Shown in pieces: positions 7,658-15,718 of a DNA stretch of 45,057 bases. Location: assembly GCA_023391335.1 (NCBI GenBank), contig JAEWBG010000084.1:1-45057 (forward strand). The letters are read 5' to 3'. The position numbers and the translations under genes are program-made. A model generated the notes under the pieces. It did not search any database, had not been told where the DNA came from, and was given only the letters and a program-made list of their open reading frames with translations. Origin of the DNA: Pseudomonadota bacterium. Its GTDB lineage: Bacteria > Pseudomonadota > Gammaproteobacteria > Steroidobacterales > Steroidobacteraceae. Within the stretch, counting starts at the first letter, position 1. Each line of letters opens with the position of its first letter.

Positions 7658-10536
7658 TTCCCTCACGCCGTGGTTGTTTTTTGCTAATTGCGCTGGTGCT
7701 GTCTCTCCAATCTAGGGCTGCCATTGCTCAGTTCGGGGAAGATCGGTTCGTTACTTCCAAGTTCGAGCGTGGCTCAGTGGCTCTTGCGCAGCACCAGAAC
7801 GTTGCATCGCTCTACATCGACGAAACCGACCATGCAGGAGTGATTCGCGCGGCGAAGGACCTGCAGGCGGATTTTGAACGAGTGACCAGTATTCGACCTG
7901 AGCTTCGCACGCAGGCCGCAGCCGTGAGTGGAACACAGATCATCATTGGAACAATCGGCAAGAGCCGGCTAATCGATGATCTGATCGCGCGCCACAAGCT
8001 AGACGTCAGCGACGTGCGAGGTGAATGGGAAAGCTTCGTCATCCAGACCGTGGATAAACCCCTCCCTGGTGTAGATCGTGCAGTGGTGATCGCCGGTAGC
8101 GACAAGCGCGGCACGATTTATGGGATCTACGATCTCTCCGAGCAGATGGGCGTTTCGCCATGGTATTGGTGGGCCGATGTACCCACGGCGCGCCAGGATG
8201 CGTTGTTCGTCAAGCGCGGCCGATATGTGGTCGGCGCGCCGGCTGTGAAATATCGCGGGATCTTCTTGAATGACGAAGCGCCCGCGCTCAGCGGATGGGC
8301 GAGCGAGAAGTTCGGCGGCTTCAATCATAAGTTTTATGCGCATGTATTCGAGCTGATCCTGAGGCTGCGCGGGAGCTACCTTTGGCCGGCGATGTGGGGC
8401 AGCGCTTTCGAAGATGACGATCCATTGAACGCGCCGCTCGCTGATGAGTATGGTGTGGTGATCGGCACTTCCCATCACGAACCGATGATGCGCGCGCATG
8501 ATGAATGGCGCCGCTACGGCAAAGGCCCGTGGGACTACGCGGTCAACGCCGAAGAACTGCAACACTTCTGGCGCGTCGGCATCGAGCGCGCCAAACCCTA
8601 TGAAAACATCGTCACGATCGGCATGCGCGGCGATGGCGATAAAGCAATGTCAGAGCAAACGAATGTGAGCCTGCTCGAGCGGATCGTGGCGGATCAGCGC
8701 GACATCCTGCGTGACGTGATGCATCGCGATCCATCGCAGGTCCCGCAGTTGTGGGCGCTCTATAAGGAAGTGCAGGGCTACTACGAGCGCGGCATGCGTG
8801 TACCTGATGATGTGACCTTGCTTTGGTGCGATGACAACTGGGGCAACATTCGCCGTCTGCCGACTCCTGCAGAGCGCAATCGATCGGGAGGTGCAGGCGT
8901 GTACTACCACTTCGACTACGTTGGCGGTCCGCGTAACTACAAATGGCTGAACACGATTCCGATCTCGAAGGTGCAGGAGCAGATGAACCTTGCTTGGCAC
9001 TACGGCGCGAATCGGATTTGGATTGTGAACGTCGGCGATTTGAAGCCGATGGAATTTCCGATCGATTTCTTCTTGACGATGGCGTGGGACCCCGCGCGCG
9101 TGCAGTACGAAAAGCTGCAGGACTATTCACGCGATTGGGCTGCGCAACAGTTCGGTTCACAGCACGCGGATGAAATTGCCGAGTTGGTGAACGGCTATAC
9201 GAAACTCAACTCTCTGCGTAAGCCGGAGATGATGGCGCCGGACACGTTCTCGCTCGTGAACTATGACGAAGCGGAGCGCGTCTTGAGCCAGTGGCGCGAG
9301 TTGGTCGCCAAGACTCATCGCTTGCAGTCGATGTTGCCGAAAGGATCGCACGATGCCTTCTTTCAACTAGTTGCATATCCGGTGTTCGCGAGTGCCGCCG
9401 TTCAAGAGATGTATGTCGCAGTCGGACGCAATCGCCTGTACGCGGCGCAAGGACGTACCGACGCAGCCGATCAGGCGCAGAGTGCGCGTAAGTGGTTCGC
9501 GGCAGATCAACGACTCGCCGATGAGTACAACGCGATCAACGGCGGAAAGTGGAATCACATGATGGACCAGATCAACATCGGCTACACGACGTGGCAGCAG
9601 CCGGAACTGGAAGTCATGCCTGCCGTGAGCGAAGTGCATGCGAAACATGGCCCCGTTCCGGCGATGGCCATCGAAGGCAGCGAGAATGCGTGGCCGGCAT
9701 ATGGTGCGAAACCTGCGGTGCTGCCGCAGCTCGATGCGCAAACGCGAGGTACGCGCTGGATCGAGTTGTTCAACCGCGGCGATGCGTCGTACACCTACAC
9801 GATTGCAGCCGATCAATCATGGGTCACGATCGACAAACCAGCCGGCTCGGTGAGTGGAACGATTCGTGTCGAGATCGGCGCCGATTGGAGCAAGCTGCCC
9901 GAAGGCACCTCGAGCGCTTCGATTCAAATCACTACCAGCGCAGGCGAAACACTAACAGCTCAGATGCCTGTTGCAGGTTCGCGCGAGCTGCCACGCGGCT
10001 TCCGTGGATTTGTCGAACGCGATGGAGCGATTTCGATCGAAGCACCGAGTTTCAGTCGAGTCGTGAACGATCAGTCGGTGCGCTGGAAAGTGCTGCCGGA
10101 CTTCGGTCGCACGGCGGGTGGCGTGACGATCTTTCCGGTCACGGCAGAGACTCGCTCGCCGGGCGGAGCGACGCCTCGGCTAGAGTACGATTTCTTCATG
10201 CGCTCGACGGGGCAGGTCCAAGTAGAGTTGGACTGCGCGCCGTCTTTGGATTTCCAATCTGGAGACGGCCTGCGAATTGCAGTCGGAGTCGACGACAACG
10301 CGCCGGAGATTCTGAAACTGGATACCTGGGCGCAGGGCATTTGGGACCGGGCCGTGGCCGAGAACATCCGCCGAGTGATCTCGAAGCAATCCATTCGAAA
10401 TGCCGGCGCACATACGCTCAAGGTGTGGATGGTGACGCCGGGTGTCGTGCTGGAGAAGATCGTGATCGATGCAGGTGGCGTGCGGCCGAGCTACTTGGGG
10501 CCGCCGAGTGCGGATTTTGTTTCGACGCATCATTGA
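7654..10536 (+). CDS. secreted glycoside hydrolase family 115 (xylan alpha-1,2-glucuronidase-like)
   Basis: The 960-residue protein has a signal peptide (CFLLIALVLSLQSRAAIAQ) and the architecture of GH115. An N-terminal beta/alpha domain (GTIGKSRLID, VVIAGSDKRGTIYGIYDLSEQMGVSPWYWWADV) leads into a TIM barrel (KYRGIFLNDEAP, LRGSYLWPAMWGSAF, GTSHHEPMMRAHDEW, TLLWCDDNWGNIRRLP). C-terminal beta domains of about 300 residues follow. Characterised GH115 enzymes remove glucuronic acid or its 4-O-methyl form from xylan, including from internal residues. Here it would act in the periplasm or outside the cell. It overlaps the DUF5519 gene by four bases. No xylanase, TonB receptor or transporter is in the window, so the full pathway must lie elsewhere. 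Confidence 0.88.
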   Translation: MIPSRRGCFLLIALVLSLQSRAAIAQFGEDRFVTSKFERGSVALAQHQNVASLYIDETDHAGVIRAAKDLQADFERVTSIRPELRTQAAAVSGTQIIIGTIGKSRLIDDLIARHKLDVSDVRGEWESFVIQTVDKPLPGVDRAVVIAGSDKRGTIYGIYDLSEQMGVSPWYWWADVPTARQDALFVKRGRYVVGAPAVKYRGIFLNDEAPALSGWASEKFGGFNHKFYAHVFELILRLRGSYLWPAMWGSAFEDDDPLNAPLADEYGVVIGTSHHEPMMRAHDEWRRYGKGPWDYAVNAEELQHFWRVGIERAKPYENIVTIGMRGDGDKAMSEQTNVSLLERIVADQRDILRDVMHRDPSQVPQLWALYKEVQGYYERGMRVPDDVTLLWCDDNWGNIRRLPTPAERNRSGGAGVYYHFDYVGGPRNYKWLNTIPISKVQEQMNLAWHYGANRIWIVNVGDLKPMEFPIDFFLTMAWDPARVQYEKLQDYSRDWAAQQFGSQHADEIAELVNGYTKLNSLRKPEMMAPDTFSLVNYDEAERVLSQWRELVAKTHRLQSMLPKGSHDAFFQLVAYPVFASAAVQEMYVAVGRNRLYAAQGRTDAADQAQSARKWFAADQRLADEYNAINGGKWNHMMDQINIGYTTWQQPELEVMPAVSEVHAKHGPVPAMAIEGSENAWPAYGAKPAVLPQLDAQTRGTRWIELFNRGDASYTYTIAADQSWVTIDKPAGSVSGTIRVEIGADWSKLPEGTSSASIQITTSAGETLTAQMPVAGSRELPRGFRGFVERDGAISIEAPSFSRVVNDQSVRWKVLPDFGRTAGGVTIFPVTAETRSPGGATPRLEYDFFMRSTGQVQVELDCAPSLDFQSGDGLRIAVGVDDNAPEILKLDTWAQGIWDRAVAENIRRVISKQSIRNAGAHTLKVWMVTPGVVLEKIVIDAGGVRPSYLGPPSADFVSTHH

Positions 10537-10564
10537 AGCAGCAATAGATCGATGAGGAGCTAAC

Positions 10565-10786
10565 GTGGATCCATACGAGATCATCGATCTAACTGGCGAG
10601 CTGATATGGATCTCTCTGGTCGCGAACGTCATTGGTGTCGTGGCCTGCTTTCTCATTGCGAAACTGCGCGGTTCCAAGCATGTTGTGTTCTGGATCACAA
10701 TGGGACTGTTCTTCGGCCCGTTCGCGATTCCGTTTGCGTGGTGGCGCACCGGACGCGAGAAGCGAATGAATGTGCCCGCCGCTTGA
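10565..10786 (+). CDS. small two-helix membrane protein
   Basis: A 73-residue protein starting at GTG, with GAGGAG ending five bases upstream. Two hydrophobic helices (about residues 13-32 and 41-58) flank a short basic loop (KLRGSKH), and the tail is basic (RTGREKR). I do not recognise a family. It follows the GH115 gene by 28 bases and could be read through from it, but nothing in the sequence links the functions. Confidence 0.6.
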   Translation: MDPYEIIDLTGELIWISLVANVIGVVACFLIAKLRGSKHVVFWITMGLFFGPFAIPFAWWRTGREKRMNVPAA

Positions 10787-10846
10787 AAAAGCGAGCGGCG
10801 CTCGCTAGCGTCGTGCGGCATCTCCACCATTAAAACGAGAACTCAC

Positions 10847-11059
10847 ATGGTCAAGAAGATCGTCGCCGTCATATTGATTGCCGCAGGTGTGCTTGGGCTG
10901 ATGTACGGGAAAGTGAACTACACCAAAGAAAAGCATCAAGCCAAGATCGGCCCTGTGGAATTGACGGTGAAAGACAAACAAAGCATTGCTATCCCGGTGT
11001 GGGCGAGCGTTGGGGTGATCGTGGCGGGTGTGGGGATCTTGCTGATGCGCGGCAAATGA
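10847..11059 (+). CDS. small two-helix membrane protein (unknown family)
   Basis: A 70-residue protein with an N-terminal hydrophobic helix (residues 4-20), an external-looking hydrophilic loop (YTKEKHQAKIGPVELTVKDKQ) and a second helix (48-66) ending MRGK. The loop pattern KIGPVELTVK followed by an IPVWASVG helix resembles small uncharacterised proteobacterial inner-membrane proteins. The function is unknown. It starts at ATG 61 bases after the previous gene and converges on the ABC ATPase across a repeat-filled gap. Confidence 0.6.
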   Translation: MVKKIVAVILIAAGVLGLMYGKVNYTKEKHQAKIGPVELTVKDKQSIAIPVWASVGVIVAGVGILLMRGK

Positions 11060-11418
11060 TTTACTCGAGCCGCACACAAAAAGCGCAAAGAAAAACAAGG
11101 ATCACAGAAAGGATGTGATTCGATCGGTCGTGAGCTCAGGGCCGCCACGAACGATGCGTCGCTTTTCTATTGTTCCCGCTGTCAAACTCTTCGCTTCTGC
11201 TTGGGAGATTCAGAGACAAGATTTTCTAGACAGGATTAACAGGATGAACAGGACGTGCGAGGGCAGGAACAGATCTCTTAGCTTTGACCATCCTGTCAAT
11301 CCTGTTCATCCTGTCAAAAATGTTTGCTTCGGCTTGGGGGAGGTCCCCTCTTTGTGTTCTCTGTGAATCCTTGTGCTCTCTGTGTTACGTCTTCTCTTCT
11401 GCAAGTCGCGAAATTTGC
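11060..11418. repeat. nested inverted-repeat intergenic element between convergent genes
   Basis: This 359-base gap has no credible gene. Outer arms at about 11073-11112 (CACAAAAAGCGCAAAG, ACAAGGATCACAGAAAGG) and 11349-11388 (CTTTGTGTTCTCTGTG, AATCCTTGTG) are imperfect reverse complements. Inner arms at about 11229-11254 (ACAGGATTAACAGGATGAAC) and 11290-11318 (GTCAATCCTGTTCATCCTGT) are also reverse complements with few mismatches. The inner left arm is part of the dispersed 65-base unit also found at 5395-5462. As RNA the whole gap could fold into a long hairpin, suiting a bidirectional transcription end; that role is inference. Confidence 0.75.
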
Positions 11419-12201
11419 TTAAACAGCCACAAACGTGCGGCCTGAGTCCCAGGTGATCTCGCGCATCGGCACGCCATAGAGGCGAGCCATCGAAGATTCG
11501 TTCAGTACTTCGGTGGTTGGACCCTCGATCCAGTGGCCATCGCCGAACAGCAGTAGCGCGCGTTGGCAAAAGCGCGCAGCGAGTCCCGCATCGTGCAGGC
11601 TCATCAAAACCGCGTGTCCTTGCTGCGCTCGCGCGGCGAAAAGATTTAGCACATCGATCTGATGATGCGGATCGAGATAGTTCAGCGGCTCATCGAGCAG
11701 GAACGTGGTGGGGTTCTGCGCAAGGATTGAGGCGATCGCGACACGCCGGCGCTCGCCGCCCGATAGCGTGGTGATGTCTCGCTCGACAAAGTGAGCGAGC
11801 TGAACTTCCTGCAGCGCTTGAAGTGCTATCTCTCGATCCTTAGCGCTCTCCCACGCCCAGAAACCGATATGCGGATGGCGCCCGATCAACACGGATTCGA
11901 GCACGGTGGAAGGAAACGGATCTTCGCTCGCTTGCAAGAGCAATGCAGTGCGCAGTGCGCGCTCTCGAACTGGAATCGAGCCCAATGTCGCGCCAGCAAG
12001 TTTCACCACTCCCGCTGAGGGTTCGCGCAATCCTGCAAGGGTATGCAACGTCAAAGTCTTGCCAGCGCCGTTACGCCCGAGAATCGCGGTGATACTGCCT
12101 GGCTTCAACTCAAGGTTGAGCTCGTGGACCAACGTGCGCTCGCCGACGCGCACGATCAACCTCTCGCTTTGCAGCGGTGCGATCGGGTTCACTTCTTCCA
12201 T
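11419..12201 (-). CDS. ABC transporter ATP-binding protein, FecE/BtuD type (orphan)
   Basis: The 260-residue ATPase has Walker A GRNGAGKT at 42-49, a Q-loop region at LLLQASEDPFP, the signature LSGGE at 146-150, Walker B FLLDEP at 167-172 and a switch histidine in SLHDAG. Its proportions fit the importer class for iron-siderophore, haem or cobalamin. Such ATPases normally sit beside a BtuC/FecC permease and a binding protein, but neither is adjacent here. Its start overlaps the end of the upstream metzincin-like gene by 13 bases, indicating co-transcription and coupled translation. The substrate cannot be assigned. Confidence 0.85.
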   Translation of the reverse strand: MEEVNPIAPLQSERLIVRVGERTLVHELNLELKPGSITAILGRNGAGKTLTLHTLAGLREPSAGVVKLAGATLGSIPVRERALRTALLLQASEDPFPSTVLESVLIGRHPHIGFWAWESAKDREIALQALQEVQLAHFVERDITTLSGGERRRVAIASILAQNPTTFLLDEPLNYLDPHHQIDVLNLFAARAQQGHAVLMSLHDAGLAARFCQRALLLFGDGHWIEGPTTEVLNESSMARLYGVPMREITWDSGRTFVAV

Positions 12202-12959
12202 CCGATCTCGATCGCCGTCGCAGGCCCGACGATCACTTGCCGTAGCGATTCGGGCATTTCCGATCGCGAGGGCGACACCGGAATGCGTCCGCCCATCACT
12301 TCTGCGAACTCTTGCGGGTAAAGCGGTTGGCGTTCGGGTTCGGCGTAACCGATCGGCAGAAGCGGCTCATTCGTCGCGAGATCGTATTTGTCGGTGGCGC
12401 CGAGCGTGTGTAAGAACTCGTGGGCCATGACGGTATCGTTCGATCCCATCATGCGTCGATCCGCGAATGCGTGAACGATGCCAAATAGGCCCTTCTGCAA
12501 TCCCACTGAATGCGGAAGCTGCGGCGACAGCGCGGGATCGTGATACAGCACGAACAGTTCGATATCTGGTTTTGCTCTTGCAGGATGCACCGGTGTACGC
12601 CATGCCCAATATCGAGTGCGCAGGCTCCAAAGTGCGATACTGAGTCGGCCAGCGCCGGGCTCGACAGTCGGCGGAAGCTCGCGCATCGGCAATGCGAGCG
12701 TGAAGCGCACGGGTCGCTCCATGCGGATGCCATATTCCGCAGCTTCGCTTTGGAAGAAACTTTCCAAGGCCAACAGATCTGCAGGGCTCAACCCCTGCAC
12801 GAATCGCTCGGAGGTGGCGCTCCCATCCGCGTTGATTGGAAACACGGTCACTCGCAGCGGAATATCCCAGTCCGTCGAGTAGACGCGATCGAAATAGGTA
12901 TTGAGCGCGACGAACAACAGGATCAGGAGCAGGATCAGAATGCGAATCTTGCGCCACAT
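12189..12959 (-). CDS. membrane-anchored putative metzincin-like zinc protease
   Basis: The 256-residue protein has one N-terminal transmembrane helix (about residues 6-20), so the body is likely periplasmic. A zinc-protease motif HEFLHTLGATD at 180-190 fits HExxHxxGxxD, the metzincin pattern with aspartate as third ligand as in snapalysin. Upstream features include a beta-rich region (LRVTVFPINADG) and a conserved-looking ELFVLYHDPALSPQLPHSVG. No family name is certain. It is translationally coupled to the ABC ATPase gene by a 13-base overlap and follows the CPXCG gene after a 41-base gap on the same strand. A structural role without protease activity remains possible. Confidence 0.65.
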   Translation of the reverse strand: MWRKIRILILLLILLFVALNTYFDRVYSTDWDIPLRVTVFPINADGSATSERFVQGLSPADLLALESFFQSEAAEYGIRMERPVRFTLALPMRELPPTVEPGAGRLSIALWSLRTRYWAWRTPVHPARAKPDIELFVLYHDPALSPQLPHSVGLQKGLFGIVHAFADRRMMGSNDTVMAHEFLHTLGATDKYDLATNEPLLPIGYAEPERQPLYPQEFAEVMGGRIPVSPSRSEMPESLRQVIVGPATAIEIGWKK

Positions 12960-13000
12960 GCGGTGTTACCGGTTCCAGATGTCGAGGAAGGTGTGCGCCA

Positions 13001-13183
13001 TTAACTTTGCTCCGCACTGACGGACACGAGTTCTCCGTCTTCCGCGGAGTAGCTGATCGTCATCGGCTGACAGCAGACGGAACAGTCTTCGATGTAGCTC
13101 TGCGACTCGACCGAAAGATCGAGAAACACTGTGATGACCTCCCCGCAGTAGGGGCAGCTCACTTCAGCTGTGGTTTCAAACAT
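13001..13183 (-). CDS. CPXCG motif-containing cysteine-rich protein
   Basis: A 60-residue acidic protein with two cysteine pairs, CPYCG at residues 10-14 and CSVCC near 34-38, arranged like a small zinc ribbon. This matches the Cys_rich_CPXCG family, which is widespread in gammaproteobacteria and has no known function. It lies in tandem with the metzincin-like gene and downstream of yraN on the same strand. Confidence 0.85.
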   Translation of the reverse strand: MFETTAEVSCPYCGEVITVFLDLSVESQSYIEDCSVCCQPMTISYSAEDGELVSVSAEQS

Positions 13184-13263
13184 GCATTCGGTCTCGAGTT
13201 TTCGTCCAATGCCGCAACGCCGTGGTATTCAGGTAGGCCAATTTGCATTGCACGTCTGCAGTT

Positions 13264-13626
13264 CTACGTCGTGAATGCGTCACGAATCCATTCTACGGCG
13301 CCGCCGAACGAGTCCATCGCTATCACGTCGAAGCGCAACGGAAATTGCCGTACGTCGCTACGAGTGGCCCACAAAAAACGCGCCGCGTTGATGATGCGCT
13401 TCTGCTTACGGTACGTGATGGATGCCGCGGCCCCGCCATAGCGCCGTGAAGACCGAAAACGCACTTCGACGATCACGACTGTCTTGCCATCCAGCATCAC
13501 CAAATCGATTTCGCCGCAGCGGCATCGATAGTTGCGCAGAATCAATTTAAGCCCGTGGCCCGTCAGATAGCGCAATGCCGATTCTTCTGCATCGAGCCCC
13601 GCTTCCTTGCGTTGGCGATCATCCAT
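13264..13626 (-). CDS. yraN: YraN/UPF0102 family nuclease-fold protein
   Basis: The 120-residue protein has the restriction-endonuclease-like core of UPF0102: GLDAEESALRYL, then RNYRCRCGEIDLVMLDGKTVVIVEVRFRSS, where E-I-D-L and E-V-R are the presumed metal-binding strand residues, and KQKRIINAARFLW. Biochemical function is not settled; a Holliday-junction-resolvase-like fold is recognised. It follows lpoA by 11 bases, with GAGGAAAC before its ATG. The lpoA-yraN pairing opposite rsmI is a conserved gammaproteobacterial arrangement. Confidence 0.92.
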   Translation of the reverse strand: MDDRQRKEAGLDAEESALRYLTGHGLKLILRNYRCRCGEIDLVMLDGKTVVIVEVRFRSSRRYGGAAASITYRKQKRIINAARFLWATRSDVRQFPLRFDVIAMDSFGGAVEWIRDAFTT

Positions 13627-13637
13627 GAATGTTTCCT

Positions 13638-15515
13638 CTAGGGTTGAGTTGCTGACATCGTCGTTGTGCCGATCGGCTCGGCCCGGCCATCCGTCACGCG
13701 CGCCCAGTCGAGTTGGCGATGCACACGGCCGCTGTCATCGATCGATAACAAACCGGTCATGCCGGGAATCGCATGCTCGCTGCCAAACTGTCCGGCCTTC
13801 AAAAGCGGAATCAATCGATAAGCGTCGAAACCGAATGCATACAGACGTCCGCGCCCCCGTGCTCGCACTGGCCAGTAACGCGTAAGCGCATCGCGCAGCT
13901 GTGTCGAAACGGAATCCGGCGAGATGACCCAGGGCATATCCGGGAACATCACGCCTTCGAGATCGGAATTGGCTTGCGCGGCGGGTTCGAAAATGTCCGA
14001 CGTGCTGTAAACCGGAAGATCTCCCGCGCGGTGAAACTGCAGCGCGGGGCGAACCAAGCGGCCTTGCAGCGGTTGTGCGCCGATGAAGACGAACTCCACA
14101 TCCGTGCGTCGACGCGACTCAAACTCGAGGCGCGTGTGCAATACGGCATCCAATGCAGTGGCACGCGCACGGCTTTCATCGACCAGCAGTAACTTCGCGA
14201 CCGGTCCTGAAAAGTCGCGTTCGCCGGGATCGTAGAAGCGCATGGCTGCGATGCTGCCGCCGAGCGTTTTTAATTCATCATCGAAAGCGCGGAAGACGCG
14301 TTGTCCCCATTCGTTGTTCGGCAACAAAACGAGTCCGCGAATGTGCCCATCGTTTGCGATGCGTTGCGCAACTTGGCGCGCCTCTTCTTCCGGATCCAAG
14401 GAGTACTGATACAGGAACGCAGGTTTGCTGATCTCATCGCTGAGTTGATTCAGCGCGAGTGTCGGGACAGTAACCGCGCCCGATACGGCAACAGCGGTGA
14501 CCTCTTCCTTCAGGAGAGGACCGACGATGAATTCCGCGCCTTCATTGACTGCGCGTTGATACGCAGTGACAGCGCCTTCTTGATCGGAGTCATACACGTT
14601 CAGGACTGGGCGGCGGCTCGGATCCTGTTGCAGGAGTGCCGCAAGAAAGCCATCGCGTACCGCCATCCCGGCGGCCTGCATTCGGCCTGACAGCGGCAGC
14701 ACCAGAGCGACATGCGAGGGGAACTCGAGTCCCACACCCAACTCTGGCAACAGCGTCTGAGTGAGCAGGTCCTGTGCGGGGTGATTCGGATACCGACTGC
14801 GCCAATCGGCGAGATCTTGCTTGGCGGTGAAGGGATTGCGGGCTGCAATCAGTGCGGCTCGGGCGAGATCCAGCCAGCCTGCGACCGTTCTGCTCGCTCC
14901 AGCGGGTACCGTGAAGTCCGCATTGTTGGCGGCACTTCGTTGCAGGCCTTCCCAAATCATCCGTTGATTTGCGCGCTTCTCGTCTTGAGACGACAGAACT
15001 TGTTCGCGATCCAGTGCGGCCATGATCCCCGCGGCCGGGCGATTCAAAGCGAACAGCGCGCGTGACCGAATCGACAGCACATCGGCAAGCGATTCGCGCG
15101 GGATTGGCTGCGGAATACGATCGAGTTCAGCGAGCGCACGATCTGGCTTTTGCGACCGCAACGCGATCTCGGCGGCCACTTGTGCGCGAAGGCTCTGGTC
15201 GATCGTCGGTAAACTCGCCGAGATTTGGTTGAGCAGCGCGGTGGCCTTATCGATCTGATTCGCGCGCACGTATTCACGTGCCGCTCGCAGCCATAAACGG
15301 TCACGCAACTCTCCCGCTGCGCCTACCGCCAACGCTTCGTACGCTTGCGCGGCTGCTTCAGGATTACCTTCGCGCGAGAGCTTGTCCGCTTGCGCCAACT
15401 GCCGATCGCCGGGAATGCGCTCCGGTTGGGTCGCGGTGGGTGTGCATGCGCCAACTGCAAACGCAGCCACTACTGCAAAGGCAATGGTGCGCAGCGCACT
15501 GCGAGCAAGCTGCAT
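13638..15515 (-). CDS. lpoA: penicillin-binding protein activator LpoA, outer-membrane lipoprotein
   Basis: The 625-residue protein starts MQLARSALRTIAFAVVAAF and has a lipobox (AVGAC) for lipidation, so it should sit in the outer membrane facing the periplasm. Residues about 35-270 are helical repeats of TPR type (AAQAYEALAVG, RALFALNRPAAGIMAAL). The C-terminal half is a periplasmic-binding-protein fold (HVALVLPLSGRMQAAG, FIVGPLLKEEV, GLVLLPNNEWGQRVFRAF). LpoA activates PBP1a in E. coli. I chose ATG 15515 because GGAG precedes it and the lipoprotein signal begins there; the open frame extends 26 codons further. It is divergent from rsmI. Confidence 0.92.
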   Translation of the reverse strand: MQLARSALRTIAFAVVAAFAVGACTPTATQPERIPGDRQLAQADKLSREGNPEAAAQAYEALAVGAAGELRDRLWLRAAREYVRANQIDKATALLNQISASLPTIDQSLRAQVAAEIALRSQKPDRALAELDRIPQPIPRESLADVLSIRSRALFALNRPAAGIMAALDREQVLSSQDEKRANQRMIWEGLQRSAANNADFTVPAGASRTVAGWLDLARAALIAARNPFTAKQDLADWRSRYPNHPAQDLLTQTLLPELGVGLEFPSHVALVLPLSGRMQAAGMAVRDGFLAALLQQDPSRRPVLNVYDSDQEGAVTAYQRAVNEGAEFIVGPLLKEEVTAVAVSGAVTVPTLALNQLSDEISKPAFLYQYSLDPEEEARQVAQRIANDGHIRGLVLLPNNEWGQRVFRAFDDELKTLGGSIAAMRFYDPGERDFSGPVAKLLLVDESRARATALDAVLHTRLEFESRRRTDVEFVFIGAQPLQGRLVRPALQFHRAGDLPVYSTSDIFEPAAQANSDLEGVMFPDMPWVISPDSVSTQLRDALTRYWPVRARGRGRLYAFGFDAYRLIPLLKAGQFGSEHAIPGMTGLLSIDDSGRVHRQLDWARVTDGRAEPIGTTTMSATQP

Positions 15516-15604
15516 ATCGACTCCAAATGCTTCAGGTGTTTTCCAACAAGATATTGATACGGACACGTGATGCCGGCAGTTCGTATGTTGCACTGGTTAG
15601 GGTC

Positions 15605-15621
15605 GCATGCAGACGGCATGC
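15605..15621. promoter_or_regulatory. short inverted repeat in lpoA-rsmI divergent gap
   Basis: GCATGC-AGACG-GCATGC forms a perfect interrupted palindrome in the 203-base gap between the divergent lpoA and rsmI genes. It may be an operator or a chance restriction-like repeat; no matching regulator is known to me. Confidence 0.25.
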
Positions 15622-15718
15622 GCAGGCGCGTTCGATGCGCTGTCTTAAACGTCGAGGCCGCGGCAACATAGCGGCTCAACGCGGTTCGGGAGTGTACCGG
15701 TTCGCCGCCTCTAACTGG

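Noticed and set aside
9549..10547. 332-residue plus-strand frame inside the GH115 gene
   Set aside because: It is arginine- and serine-rich, typical of a shifted frame of a GC-rich gene. The GH115 frame is continuous across the region.
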